This document shows positions 26,738-35,798 of a stretch of 64,000 nt of DNA, one piece after another (position 1 is the stretch's first letter; every line of letters begins with the position of its first letter). The DNA lies in NCBI GenBank assembly GCA_945862325.1, contig CAMAXZ010000023.1, positions 1 to 64,000 on the forward strand. The letters are read 5' to 3'. The position numbers and the translations under genes were made by a program. Source of the DNA: Klebsiella pneumoniae. Its GTDB lineage: Bacteria > Myxococcota_A > UBA796 > SXON01. A model generated the notes under the pieces. The model was not told the origin of the DNA. It saw nothing but the letters and a program-made list of their open reading frames with translations, and ran no database searches.

Positions 26738-26861
26738 CGAACCGCTTGTAACCGTGATGCGCGGACTCCGCCGCGCGGCGTGGCGCCCGAGGGTTAGGCC
26801 TGTGTTCCCTTGTGCGCCGGCCCGTTCGGTGTGAGGAGGGCGACCACTCCCGGAGGCCGAC

Positions 26862-27929
26862 ATGGACATCCGCATCACGCGCACGACCACCCCGAAGCCG
26901 CGCCCGGACGAGTCGGACCTCGGGTTCGGCGTGCGGTTCACGGACCACATGTTCCGCGCCGACTACTCGGTCGACGGGGGCTGGCACGACGCCCGGCTCG
27001 TCCCGTACGGGTCGCTCGGCCTCGACCCCGCCGCGAGCGTGTTCCACTACGGTCAGGCGATGTTCGAGGGCCTGAAGGCCTTCCGCGTCGCGGACGGGCG
27101 GATCTGCATGTTCCGGCCGGACGCCAACGCCCGTCGCATGCACGACGGCGCCCCGCGCCTGTGCATGGTCGCCCCCCCGGTGTCCGACATGCTCGCCGCG
27201 TTCGACACGCTGGTGCGCGAGGACCAGGATTGGGTCCCGAGCGCCCCGGGCACCGCGCTCTACATCCGGCCCACCCTGGTCGCCACCGAGGCGTTTCTCG
27301 GCGTTCGCCCGGCCACGCGCCTGACCTACTTCATCATCGCGTCGCCGGTCGGGAGCTACTTCGCCGGCGGCGGGCTCAAGTCCGTCCGTATCTGGATCGA
27401 GACGTCCGAGGTGCGCGCGCCGCGCGGCGGGCTCGGCGGCGTCAAGGCGGGGGCGAACTACGCGGCCAGCTTGCACGCCGCGACCTCGGCGCGCCGCGTC
27501 GGCTACGACCAGGTCCTGTGGCTCGACGCGCGCGACCACCAATACGTCGAAGAGGTCGGCACGATGAACTTCTTCGCGGTCATCGACGGCACGCTGGTCA
27601 CCCCGCCGCTGTCCGACAGCATCCTCGCCGGCATCACCCGCGACTCGCTGCTCACGCTCGCCGCCGACCTCGGCATCCCCACCGAGGTGCGCCCGCTCGG
27701 CCTCGACGAGCTCATCGCGGCGCATCGCGCCGGCACCCTGACCGAAGCGTTCGGCGCGGGCACCGCGGCGGTCGTCAGCCCCATCTCGGAGCTCGGGCTC
27801 GATGGCGCGAGCCTGCGCTTGGGCGACGGCACGCCCGGGCCCGTGGCCCGCGGCCTGTACGCCGAGCTGACCGACATCCAGCGCGGACTGAAGGACGATC
27901 GCCACGGTTGGCTACGCGTCGTCGTCTGA
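26862..27929 (+). CDS. ilvE: branched-chain amino acid aminotransferase
   Basis: This 355-residue PLP class IV enzyme interconverts Leu, Ile and Val with their 2-oxo acids. ATG 26862 is behind a GGAGG site. The blocks 'VFHYGQAMFEGLKAFRV', 'RPTLVATEAFLGV' and 'GGVKAGANYAASLHA' (catalytic Lys195) are those of the longer BCAT type, as is 'EEVGTMNFFAVIDGTLVTPPL'. It is divergent from lpxA across 124 bp. Its 3' end overlaps the convergent hemH by 18 bp. It is fold-wise unrelated to GnnB and so does not complete the lipid A amination pathway. Confidence 0.93.
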   Translation: MDIRITRTTTPKPRPDESDLGFGVRFTDHMFRADYSVDGGWHDARLVPYGSLGLDPAASVFHYGQAMFEGLKAFRVADGRICMFRPDANARRMHDGAPRLCMVAPPVSDMLAAFDTLVREDQDWVPSAPGTALYIRPTLVATEAFLGVRPATRLTYFIIASPVGSYFAGGGLKSVRIWIETSEVRAPRGGLGGVKAGANYAASLHAATSARRVGYDQVLWLDARDHQYVEEVGTMNFFAVIDGTLVTPPLSDSILAGITRDSLLTLAADLGIPTEVRPLGLDELIAAHRAGTLTEAFGAGTAAVVSPISELGLDGASLRLGDGTPGPVARGLYAELTDIQRGLKDDRHGWLRVVV

Positions 27930-28922
27930 CCCGCGCGCCAGGCGGGCCGCGGCCACCACCCATGCCCGCTCCGCGTTCACGCAGGGCACACGAAGCAGCG
28001 CCCGACCGCCCGCGGCGGTGAACGTCCGCGCGCCCTCGAGCCCGATCTCCTCGATCGTCTCGAGGTTGTCCGCGGTGAAGCTCGGGGTGAACACGGCGAG
28101 GGTACCGCCTCGCGCGCCGAGCGCGCGCAGGGTGTCGACCGTGGACGGCCCGAGCCACTCGTCGCGGCCGAGGCGGCTTTGAAAGCTGGTCGTGACCCGA
28201 TCCGGCGGCAGCCCCAGGCGCTCCGCGAGCCGTCGCGTCGTGTCCAGGCATTGGGCGCGGTAGCACCAGGGAGGCACGGCGGCGCAGCACGCGTCGGTCC
28301 GCGCGCAGGGGGTGCCCGCCGGCGCCGCGCGTACGACGTGCCGCACGGGGATCGAGTGGTACGAGAACAGCACGTGATCCGCCGCGGCCACGGCGTCGCG
28401 GCCGAGCGCCGCCTGCGCGTCGAGCCACCCGGCGTCGCGCCAGAACGGGGGCACCGCGCGTACGCTCGGGACGTGCTCCCGACGCGCCAGCTCGGCGTAG
28501 ACCGCCTCCAACGCGCTCCCCGCGCTGGAGCTGGCGTACTGCGGGTAGAGCGGGAGCACGACCAGCTCGTCGACCGGGCCGAGCTCGTCGAGCGCCGCCG
28601 CGATCGTGGGGTGACCGTAGCGCATCCCGAGCGCCACGCGGCGGTCGGGCAACGCGTCCGCGAGGGCCTGGCGCAGCGCGCGCCCATGCACGAGCAGGGG
28701 CGAGCCTTGTTCGGTCCAGATCGCCGCGTAGGCGCGGGCGCTGCGGGGCCCGCGGAAGGGCGCGACGAGGAGGTGCACGAGCAGCCACCGCAGCGGCGCG
28801 GCGAGGTCGATCACTCGCCGATCCATCAGGAACTCTCGTAGATATCGGCGGACGGCGGGGACCGCCGGAGCGTCCGGCGTACCGAGGTTCAGGACGAGCA
28901 AGCCGCGGCGGAGGGGTCGCAC
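27912..28922 (-). CDS. hemH: ferrochelatase
   Basis: This 336-residue enzyme inserts iron into a porphyrin as the last step of heme synthesis. GTG 28922 gives 'VRPLRRGLLVLNLGTPDAP', the usual opening; the open frame upstream is noise. 'FSYHSIPVRHV' carries the catalytic His, and 'TTSFQSRLGRDEWLGPST' with the later 'FTPSFTADNLETIEEIG' are diagnostic. A Cys-rich stretch (DACCAAVPPWCYRAQC) lies between them; some ferrochelatases bind a [2Fe-2S] cluster, but whether these residues do is unknown. It is divergent from oleA. Confidence 0.93.
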   Translation of the reverse strand: MRPLRRGLLVLNLGTPDAPAVPAVRRYLREFLMDRRVIDLAAPLRWLLVHLLVAPFRGPRSARAYAAIWTEQGSPLLVHGRALRQALADALPDRRVALGMRYGHPTIAAALDELGPVDELVVLPLYPQYASSSAGSALEAVYAELARREHVPSVRAVPPFWRDAGWLDAQAALGRDAVAAADHVLFSYHSIPVRHVVRAAPAGTPCARTDACCAAVPPWCYRAQCLDTTRRLAERLGLPPDRVTTSFQSRLGRDEWLGPSTVDTLRALGARGGTLAVFTPSFTADNLETIEEIGLEGARTFTAAGGRALLRVPCVNAERAWVVAAARLARGSDDDA

Positions 28923-28972
28923 GCGCCCTGATATGCCGCGGCGGCTCGAATGGCGCGTCGCGCGTCGGGGGT

Positions 28973-29001
28973 TTGGCGCTTCGGGCCGTCCCGGCTTACA
29001 C
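28973..29001 (+). promoter_or_regulatory. candidate promoter of the ole operon
   Basis: TTGGCG (28973-28978), 17 bp, and TTACAC (28996-29001) lie just upstream of the oleA ATG in the 100-bp gap to hemH. Both hexamers are imperfect, so this is tentative. Confidence 0.3.
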
Positions 29002-29022
29002 GCCGCGCCCTGGAGCGCCTGG

Positions 29023-30042
29023 ATGCTCTTCCGACATGTCACCGTCGAGTCGGTTCGGTACGAGCTGGCCCCGCACAAGGTCACCAGCCGGCAGCTCGAG
29101 GAGCGATTGAACGGCGCGATGACCCGCATGCGGCTCCCTCCGCACCCGATCGAGCTTCTCACCGGCATCACCGAGCGCGGCTTCTGGGACCGCGGCACGC
29201 TCGTGCACGACGTCGCCGCGCGGGCCGGACGTCTCGCGCTCGACGCCGCGGGCATCGACCCCTCGCGCGTCGGCGTGCTCATCAGCACGAGCGTGTCGCG
29301 GGACTACCTCGAGCCCTCCGCCGCCAGCCTCGTGCACGGCGCCCTCGGGCTCGACGCGTCGTGCTCGAGCTTCGATCTTGCGAACGCCTGTCTCGGGTTC
29401 CTGAACGGCATCGAGGTGGCGGGCCGCATGATCGACGCGGGTGCGGTCGACTACGCGCTCATCGTCGACGGCGAGTCCGCGGGCGACATCGTCGACAGCA
29501 CCCTGCGCAAGCTGGTGCAGCCGGGCACGACGAGCCAGGACTTCTGGGACAACTTCGCGACGCTCACCCTCGGCAGCGCGTCGGTGGCGATGGTGCTCGG
29601 GCACGAGCGCAACACGCGCACGGGTCACCGCGTCGTCGGCAGCGTGAGCATGTCCGACACCTCCAACAATCGACTTTGCCTCGGCACCTCCGAGGGCATG
29701 GTGACCGACAGCACTCGGCTGCTGAAGGCGGGGGTCGCGCTCGCGAGCCGCACGTGGGCGCGCGCCACCGAGGTGCTCCCTCGCTGGTCGCCGGACACGA
29801 TTGACCACTTCGTGCTGCATCAGGTCGGAAAGTCCCACCTCGCGGCGATCTGCCAGGCGCTGCGCGTCCCGCAGGATCGTTGCCACCTCACGTTCCCGAC
29901 CTGGGGCAACGTGGGCCCGGCCGCGGTCCCGCTCACGCTCGCCATGGCCGACGAGGCGGGGCGCCTCGCGTCGGGCGAGCACATCGCGCTGATGGGCATC
30001 GGGAGCGGGCTCAACGTCACGATGATGAGCGTGCGCTGGTGA
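29023..30042 (+). CDS. oleA: OleA, thiolase-fold acyl-CoA condensing enzyme for long-chain olefins
   Basis: The 339-residue product starts at ATG 29023 after a TGGAG site. OleA performs a head-to-head Claisen condensation of two acyl-CoAs to a beta-keto acid. The thiolase triad is present: Cys123 in 'LANACLGFLNG', His266 in 'FVLHQVGKSH' and Asn296 in 'WGNVGPAAVP'. Glu97 in 'SRDYLEPSAAS' has the same 26-residue distance to the Cys as the base Glu117/Cys143 of Xanthomonas OleA. FabH-type enzymes lack that Glu arrangement, which together with the oleBCD neighbours argues for OleA. It is the first gene of a four-gene operon. Confidence 0.92.
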   Translation: MLFRHVTVESVRYELAPHKVTSRQLEERLNGAMTRMRLPPHPIELLTGITERGFWDRGTLVHDVAARAGRLALDAAGIDPSRVGVLISTSVSRDYLEPSAASLVHGALGLDASCSSFDLANACLGFLNGIEVAGRMIDAGAVDYALIVDGESAGDIVDSTLRKLVQPGTTSQDFWDNFATLTLGSASVAMVLGHERNTRTGHRVVGSVSMSDTSNNRLCLGTSEGMVTDSTRLLKAGVALASRTWARATEVLPRWSPDTIDHFVLHQVGKSHLAAICQALRVPQDRCHLTFPTWGNVGPAAVPLTLAMADEAGRLASGEHIALMGIGSGLNVTMMSVRW

Positions 30043-30893
30043 GCTGGCGCGCGCGGTACCCCTTCGGGTCCCACTGGATGCCCGTCGAAGGCGGGCACCG
30101 CGTTCACTACGTGGACGAGGGCGCCGGACCCCCGGTCCTGATGGTCCACGGCAACCCGACGTGGAGCTTCTACTGGCGCGCCTTGATCCAGGATCTCGCG
30201 CCCGATCATCGATGCGTCGCGATCGACCACCTGGGGTGCGGGCTGTCGGACAAGCCGGAGCCCGGGCCCTACCGACTCGCGGACCGCGTGACCCACCTCG
30301 TGCGGCTCGTCGAGCACCTCGATCTCCGCGCGCTCACGCTCGTCGTCCACGACTGGGGCGGCGCGATCGGCTTCGGCATGGCCGCCCGCGTCCCCGATCG
30401 CGTCGCGCGCGTGGTGGTGACGAACACCGGCGCGTTCCCCTTCGACCGCATCCCCCTGCGCATCGCCGCGTGCCGGGTGCCCGGGCTCGGGCCGCTCGCG
30501 GTGCGCGGCTTCAACGGCTTCGCGGCCGCGGCGATCACGATGGCCACCGAGCGCGGGCTCGCGCCGGACGTCCGTGCGGGCCTCCTCGCCCCGTACGACT
30601 CCTGGGCACACCGGGTGGCCGTGCAGGCCTTCGTGGACGACATCCCGATGTCGTCGCGGCACCCTTCGTGGCCGGCGCTGCTCGAATCGGAGCGCGGCGT
30701 GGCCGCGATGGCGGGGCGTCCGGCACTCATCGCCTGGGGCGAGCGGGACTGGTGTTTCACGCCCGCGTTTCGCCAGGAATTCGAGCGCCGCCTGCCCGGG
30801 GCGGAGGTCGAGCGCTACGCGGACGCCGGCCACTACGTCATGGAAGACGCGGTCGAGCGCATCGTGCCGCGGATCCGGAGGTTCCTGCAATGA
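30039..30893 (+). CDS. oleB: OleB, beta-lactone decarboxylase of the haloalkane dehalogenase fold
   Basis: The 284-residue protein begins at a GTG overlapping the oleA stop (GTGA). It is an alpha/beta-hydrolase of the dehalogenase type: oxyanion loop 'MVHGNPTWSFYWR', nucleophile Asp105 in 'VVHDWGGAIG', acid region 'WGERDWCFTPAF' and His265 in 'DAGHYVMEDA'. In the ole pathway OleB removes CO2 from the cis-beta-lactone to give a cis-alkene. Here oleB is a separate gene rather than an oleBC fusion. The product is cytoplasmic or membrane-associated as part of the OleBCD assembly. Confidence 0.9.
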   Translation: MSWRARYPFGSHWMPVEGGHRVHYVDEGAGPPVLMVHGNPTWSFYWRALIQDLAPDHRCVAIDHLGCGLSDKPEPGPYRLADRVTHLVRLVEHLDLRALTLVVHDWGGAIGFGMAARVPDRVARVVVTNTGAFPFDRIPLRIAACRVPGLGPLAVRGFNGFAAAAITMATERGLAPDVRAGLLAPYDSWAHRVAVQAFVDDIPMSSRHPSWPALLESERGVAAMAGRPALIAWGERDWCFTPAFRQEFERRLPGAEVERYADAGHYVMEDAVERIVPRIRRFLQ

Positions 30894-32488
30894 ACTGCGT
30901 CGCGTGGCTCGCGGATCGTGCGGCCGCGACTCCGCACGGCGTCGCGGTGATCGACGACGCGACCGGCGCCGCCCTGACCTACGCCCAGCTCCACGCGCGG
31001 TCCAACGCGATCGCGTCCGGCCTCGCGGCCGAGGGGTTCGCGCGCGGCGAGCGCGTCTTGCTGCTCGTGCGCGCGGGGATCCCCCTCATCACGCTGACCT
31101 ACGCCATGTTCAAGGCCGGCGTCGTGCCCGTCCTGATCGACCCCGGCATGGGCCGCGCCGGCTTCCTCGCCTGCGTCGCGCAGCTCGGGCCGACCGGGTT
31201 CGTCGGGATCCCCCTCGGTCATGCGGTCCGCTTGTTCTTCCCGCGCGCGTTCCGCTCCGTGCGGCGGCACGTCACGGTCGGGACGCGCTGGTTCTGGGGC
31301 GGCCCCACCCTCGACGGGCTCGCGAGTCGCCACGCCGACGCACCGGCGGTGTGCGTCGACGCTGCGGAAGAGGACGAAGCAGCCGTACTCTTCACCAGCG
31401 GGAGCACCGGGCCGGCGAAGGGCGTCGTGTACACCCACGGCATCTTCAACGCGCAGATCCGGGCGCTGCGCGACACCTACGGGTTCCGCGAGGGCGAGGT
31501 CGACTGCGCCGCGTTCCCGCTGTTCTCCCTGTTCGACAACGCCCTCGGCATGACGAGCGTGATCCCCGAGGTCGACGCCTCGCGCCCCGGGCGGTGCAAG
31601 CCGGAGCTCGTCGCGCGCGCGCTCACACGGCACAAGTGCACGACAGCCTTCGGCAGCCCCGCCATCTGGCGACGGGTCGCGCCGTGGGCAACGGCGACGG
31701 GCACTCGCTTTCCGCACCTCGAGCGCATCCTGATCGCCGGCGCGTCCGTGCCCCCCGCGCTCGTCGCCGAGTTGCACCGCGCGTTCGACGGCGAGGTGTA
31801 CACCCCGTACGGCGCCACCGAGTCCCTGCCGGTGGCGAACATCGACGGCCGCACGATCGTCGCGCGCACCGGGCCGAAGACCGCGACCGGCGCCGGCACG
31901 TGCGTGGGTCGCCCCGTGGGTGGGGTCGAGCTCCGCGTCATCGTGGTCGACGACGGCCCGCTCGACGCCGCCACGCCGGTGCCCGACGGGGACGTCGGCG
32001 AGCTCGCGGTGCGGGGCCCCGTGGTGACGCGCTCCTACGCGGCGCTGCCCGAGGCCACTGAAAAAGCCAAGATCGTCGAGGCCGACGGCACCGTCTGGCA
32101 CCGCATGGGCGACCTCGGGTACGTCGACCCCGAGGGCGACGTCTGGTTCGTCGGGCGGAAGTCCGAGCGCATCGAGACCCGCACGACGGTGCACTACCCC
32201 GACCCCATCGAAGGCGTCGCCAACGCGCTCGCCGGGCGCCGGACCGCCGCGGTCGGCCCGGGGGTGCGTGGCATGCAACGCGTCGCGCTCGTGGTCGAAG
32301 GCGAGCCGGACGACGCGCTCGGCGCGCGCCTGCGCGAGGCGCTGCCGATGGTCGAGGCCGTGTTCTGGCGCCCGGAACTCCCGGTGGATCCCCGTCACAA
32401 CGCCAAGATCAACCGCATGCAGCTCGCGGCGTCGGTGGCGGATCGCATGCCGGCGCAGGTGCTCCTCCTCGCGCAGGAGCGTCGGTGA
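30890..32488 (+). CDS. oleC: OleC, beta-lactone synthetase (AMP-dependent synthetase family)
   Basis: The 532-residue ANL enzyme starts at an ATG overlapping the oleB stop (ATGA). The P-loop 'VLFTSGSTGPAKGVVYTHG' is near residue 166, the A5 motif 'YTPYGATESLPVAN' follows, and 'MGDLGYVDPEGDVWFVGRKSERI' is the hinge region. OleC uses ATP to close a beta-hydroxy acid into a beta-lactone. The 'TPYGATESLPVA' block and the C-terminal 'DPRHNAKINRM' are typical of OleC rather than acyl-CoA ligases. The gene is coupled to oleD by a 4-nt overlap. Confidence 0.92.
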   Translation: MNCVAWLADRAAATPHGVAVIDDATGAALTYAQLHARSNAIASGLAAEGFARGERVLLLVRAGIPLITLTYAMFKAGVVPVLIDPGMGRAGFLACVAQLGPTGFVGIPLGHAVRLFFPRAFRSVRRHVTVGTRWFWGGPTLDGLASRHADAPAVCVDAAEEDEAAVLFTSGSTGPAKGVVYTHGIFNAQIRALRDTYGFREGEVDCAAFPLFSLFDNALGMTSVIPEVDASRPGRCKPELVARALTRHKCTTAFGSPAIWRRVAPWATATGTRFPHLERILIAGASVPPALVAELHRAFDGEVYTPYGATESLPVANIDGRTIVARTGPKTATGAGTCVGRPVGGVELRVIVVDDGPLDAATPVPDGDVGELAVRGPVVTRSYAALPEATEKAKIVEADGTVWHRMGDLGYVDPEGDVWFVGRKSERIETRTTVHYPDPIEGVANALAGRRTAAVGPGVRGMQRVALVVEGEPDDALGARLREALPMVEAVFWRPELPVDPRHNAKINRMQLAASVADRMPAQVLLLAQERR

Positions 32489-33477
32489 ACGCCCTGGTCA
32501 CCGGCGGCGGCGGCTTCCTCGGGAAGGCGATCGTCACCCGCCTGGTCGCGGACGGGCACGCCGTGACCGTGCTCGCGCGCGGCGCGTACCCCGCGCTCGA
32601 GGCGCTCGGCGCGCGGCTCGCGCGCGTGGACCTCGCGGACGCCGACGGCGTCCGGCGCGCGGCGGAGGGCTGCGACACGATCTTCCACGTCGCGGCGAAG
32701 GCCGGGGTGTGGGGGCGACCCGCGGAGTTCGAGGCCACGAATGTCGTCGGCACGCGCAACGTCGTCGCGGCGGCCCGCGCGGCGGGGGTGCGCCGCCTCG
32801 TGTTCACCAGCTCGCCGAGCGTGGTGTTCGACGGCGCCGATCACATCGACGCCGGCCCGAACCTCCCCTACCCCTCCCGGTACGAAGCCCACTACCCGCG
32901 CACGAAGGCGGAGGCCGAGCGCCTCGCCCTCGCGGCGGACGGGCCCGAGCTCGCCGTGGTGGCCCTGCGGCCGCATCTGATCTGGGGCCCGGAAGATCCC
33001 CACCTCCTCCCCCGGATCTTCGCGCGGGCGCGGGCCGGCCGCCTGCTCGGCGTCGGCGACGGGACCAACCGCGTGTCCGTCACCTACATCGACAACGCCG
33101 CGGCGGCGCACCTCCAGGCGGCCGAGGCCCTGCGACCTGGCGGCCCGGTCGCGGGTCGCGCCTTTTTCGTCAATGATCCGACCCCGGTCGTGCTCTGGCC
33201 CTGGCTCGACGGCCTGCTCGGTCGCCTCGGCCTGCCCCGAGCGCGGGGGCGCGTCCCGCTGCGCGTCGCGCGCGCGCTCGGCGGCCTGTGCGAGGCCCTC
33301 TGGACGGCCTTCCCCCTCCCGGGTGAGCCGCCGATGACCCGCTTCGTCGCCACGCAGCTCGCGACCTCCCACACCTACGACGTGCGGCCCGCCGTAGCGG
33401 CGTTCGGCTACGCCCCGCCCGTGGGCCCGGACGACGCGATGGAGCGCACCGTGGCGTGGTGGCGCGCGCGCCTCTGA
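32485..33477 (+). CDS. oleD: OleD, NAD(P)H-dependent 2-alkyl-3-ketoalkanoate reductase (SDR)
   Basis: This 330-residue extended SDR starts at a GTG overlapping the oleC stop. The cofactor loop is 'VTGGGGFLGKAIV' (GxxGxxG) at the N-terminus, 'HVAAKAGVWGRP' is the substrate-side loop typical of OleD, and the catalytic pair is Tyr137/Lys141 in 'YPRTKAEAE'. OleD reduces the OleA product to the beta-hydroxy acid used by OleC. It ends the operon and converges on the aminoacyl-tRNA-protein transferase gene 6 bp away. Confidence 0.92.
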   Translation: MNALVTGGGGFLGKAIVTRLVADGHAVTVLARGAYPALEALGARLARVDLADADGVRRAAEGCDTIFHVAAKAGVWGRPAEFEATNVVGTRNVVAAARAAGVRRLVFTSSPSVVFDGADHIDAGPNLPYPSRYEAHYPRTKAEAERLALAADGPELAVVALRPHLIWGPEDPHLLPRIFARARAGRLLGVGDGTNRVSVTYIDNAAAAHLQAAEALRPGGPVAGRAFFVNDPTPVVLWPWLDGLLGRLGLPRARGRVPLRVARALGGLCEALWTAFPLPGEPPMTRFVATQLATSHTYDVRPAVAAFGYAPPVGPDDAMERTVAWWRARL

Positions 33478-33483
33478 CCGTCG

Positions 33484-34317
33484 TCAGCCCGTGACGGCGT
33501 CGGGCGGCAGCGGCTCGAGCAGCCCCGCTTCGGGGCCTTCGGAGTCCGTGTCGTCGCGCGGAAGCAGGCCGAACGCCGCAGGCTCCGAGGGGCGATCCGA
33601 CGGCACCCACGCGCCCTGCACCAGGCGCTCGTGGGGCCGGTAGCTCGTCTTGTAGCGCAGCGCGTCGCAGTCGGAGACCCAAAGACCAAGGTAGTACCAG
33701 CGGATTCCGAACGCGCGACAGAGCTCGATCTCCTTGAGGACGCTGTAGACGCCGAGGCTCCGGTCCGAGTGGCGGGGGTCGAAGTAGTGGTAGGCGCTGT
33801 TCGCGCTGGTCTGCCCGAGGTCGAGCAGGCTGACGGCGACGAGCCGATCGTCCAGCAGGTACCGCACCTCCACTGTCGGGGCGCAGCTCTCGACCAGCCA
33901 CTCCTGGTAGCCCTGCGGGTCGTGCCGCGAGCTCTCGGTCAGCAGGCCCCGCGCGCGTCGGTGGCGGTTCCACAACACGACCCGGCGACGGCTGAGCTCC
34001 GCGCTACCGACCTGCACCGCGACCTCCCCTTCGTTGCGGCGCCATACGCGGCGCTGCGAGCGCGACGGCGCGAAGCCTTGCACGTCCACGCGCACCGGCT
34101 CGCACGCCCGGCAGAACGGACACTCCGTGCGGAACACCGTGCCGCCGACGCGCTGGTCGCCCTCTTCGAGCAGGAGATCGAGCTGGGACGGCGTGAGGCG
34201 CGCCACGGGGGCTCGCGCCGGGCACCGAGCGACCTGGCCCGGACGGTAGATGCACTCTTCGAAGCGGTCCTGCAGGACACGCATCGCGGGGCGTGCGACG
34301 GCGTCGGGGTGGGACAT
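33484..34317 (-). CDS. bpt: arginyl/leucyl-tRNA--protein transferase (Ate/Bpt)
   Basis: The 277-residue protein transfers an amino acid from tRNA to the N-terminus of proteins, tagging them for ClpAP by the N-degron rule. The N-terminal Cys cluster 'FRTECPFCRACEPVRVDV' and 'SQRRVWRRNEGEV' are the ATE/Bpt signature. 'SANSAYHYFDPRHSDRSLGVYSVLKEIELC' (part) and 'YYLGLWVSDCDALRYKTSYRPHE' (part) form the GNAT-fold half. Bacterial Bpt proteins use Leu-tRNA; whether this one prefers Arg or Leu cannot be read. The start at ATG 34317 is favoured but GGAG directly abuts it, so ATG 34284 remains possible. Confidence 0.85.
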   Translation of the reverse strand: MSHPDAVARPAMRVLQDRFEECIYRPGQVARCPARAPVARLTPSQLDLLLEEGDQRVGGTVFRTECPFCRACEPVRVDVQGFAPSRSQRRVWRRNEGEVAVQVGSAELSRRRVVLWNRHRRARGLLTESSRHDPQGYQEWLVESCAPTVEVRYLLDDRLVAVSLLDLGQTSANSAYHYFDPRHSDRSLGVYSVLKEIELCRAFGIRWYYLGLWVSDCDALRYKTSYRPHERLVQGAWVPSDRPSEPAAFGLLPRDDTDSEGPEAGLLEPLPPDAVTG

Positions 34318-34340
34318 CTCCGGAGGTCCTATCGAGGCGC

Positions 34341-35798
34341 TCAGTACGGGGCGACCACCTCGATCGTGCCCACGCCGGCGGCGCGCAGCGGCGCCTCGAT
34401 GACGGCACGATCGCCCACCAGCACGACCACCCCCGCCGCGACGTCGTAGGCGCCGAGCGTGGGCGCCACGTCGGCGGGCGCGAGGGCCCCGGTAGCCCGG
34501 AGATCCGCCGAGAAGGCGTCCGGCGGGAGGCCGGCGGCGTGCAGCTCGGCGTAGGCCTCGGCGATGCCCGCGCGCGACGACATCGTCTCGACCATGTCCT
34601 GGCGGAACGCGGACCGCGCCTTCGCGACCTCGGCGGTGGTGACGCCGGCCCGGAGCGACCCGAGCTCGGCGAGGAGGTCGGTCATCGCGGGACCGGTCGC
34701 GTCGGTGCGGATGCGGGTCGAGACGACGTACACGCCCGCGCCGGGCATCTGCGAGAGCCGCGCCCGGGCACCGTAGGTGTAGCCGCGCTTCTCGCGGAGC
34801 AGGGCGTTGAGCCGGGAGGTGAAGGTGCCCCCGAGCACGATCGTGCCGTTGCGGGCCGCGGGGCTCCGCGGATCGCCCGCCGGCGGCGCGGCGAACACCA
34901 GGTAGAACATCGTTTGTGCGCTGCCGGGGCGGTCGACGAGGAACACCTTGCCGGCGGCCGGCGACGCCGGGGGGACCGAGACCCGCGCGCCGTCGCCCGC
35001 CGGCCACGCCGCGCCGAGCCGCGGCTCGAGCAGGGCAATCGCGGCGTCCATGCTGAGGTCGCCCGCGAGGGTGAGCGTCGCGCCCGCGGAAGACCAGGCG
35101 CGCCGATGGTAGGACAGGACGTCCTTCTTGCCCAGCCGGGCGAGGCCGGAGGGGGTGCCCTCGGGCGGACGCGCGTAGGGGTGCCCCTCGCCGAACCAGC
35201 GCGCCGCGCCGAGGCGGGAAGCGACCGTGACGGGGTCTTCGAAGCCGAGCTTCACGCTGCCGATGGCGAGCGTGCGCTCGCGCTTGACGTCGGCCGCGCC
35301 GTAGCGCGGTCGCAGGATCATGTCGGCGACGAGGTCGAGCGCCGCCGGCAGGTTGGCCGACAACGTGGACACGGCGATCACGCTTCGGTGCCGCTCCGTG
35401 CGCACGTCGAGCTGCACGCCGAGCCGCTCGACCTCCGCGGCGAAGGCGGCCGCGTCGCGCGCGCCGGCGCCCTGGGTCTTGAGGCGGTCGGACAGCCACG
35501 CCGCGCCGTCCCGGCCGCGCGGATCGACCGAAGATCCACCAGGGACGGAGATCACCGCCGATACCAGCGGGACTCCGGGGCGCTCCACCAGCCACACGCT
35601 GGCGCCGTTGGACAAGCGCCGCGCCGCGGGGACGGTGCCCTCGAACGCCGTCTCCGCGCCGACGGTGGGACGCACGGCCAGGGGATCGGTCGGCGCCTCG
35701 GGCGCCGCCGGTGGAGGCGGGGTCGGCGGGACGGGAGCCTTCGCGGCGGAGGCGTACCCGACGAGCAGCGCGGCGAAGATCGTGAGGATGGACGTCAC
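34341..35798 (-). CDS. M16-family peptidase-like subunit, non-catalytic
   Basis: The 485-residue exported protein has a signal peptide (ILTIFAALLVGYASA), a Pro-rich linker and two M16-type domains: 'VWLVERPGVPLVSAVISVPGGSSVDPRGRDG' (part) and, after the midpoint, 'LGGTFTSRLNALLREKRGYTYGARA', the conserved R/Y element of the C-domain. The HxxEH zinc motif is absent at the expected position ('GAAWLSDRLKTQG'), so it cannot hydrolyse peptides itself. It is translationally coupled to the active subunit (ATG/GTG overlap at 35795-35798), the layout of heterodimeric M16B peptidases in the periplasm. Confidence 0.88.
   Translation of the reverse strand: MTSILTIFAALLVGYASAAKAPVPPTPPPPAAPEAPTDPLAVRPTVGAETAFEGTVPAARRLSNGASVWLVERPGVPLVSAVISVPGGSSVDPRGRDGAAWLSDRLKTQGAGARDAAAFAAEVERLGVQLDVRTERHRSVIAVSTLSANLPAALDLVADMILRPRYGAADVKRERTLAIGSVKLGFEDPVTVASRLGAARWFGEGHPYARPPEGTPSGLARLGKKDVLSYHRRAWSSAGATLTLAGDLSMDAAIALLEPRLGAAWPAGDGARVSVPPASPAAGKVFLVDRPGSAQTMFYLVFAAPPAGDPRSPAARNGTIVLGGTFTSRLNALLREKRGYTYGARARLSQMPGAGVYVVSTRIRTDATGPAMTDLLAELGSLRAGVTTAEVAKARSAFRQDMVETMSSRAGIAEAYAELHAAGLPPDAFSADLRATGALAPADVAPTLGAYDVAAGVVVLVGDRAVIEAPLRAAGVGTIEVVAPY

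Noticed and set aside
26862-27929. The aminotransferase next to lpxA as the missing GnnB
   Set aside because: It is a class IV branched-chain type with Lys195 in GGVKAGANYA; GnnB belongs to the DegT/DnrJ class.
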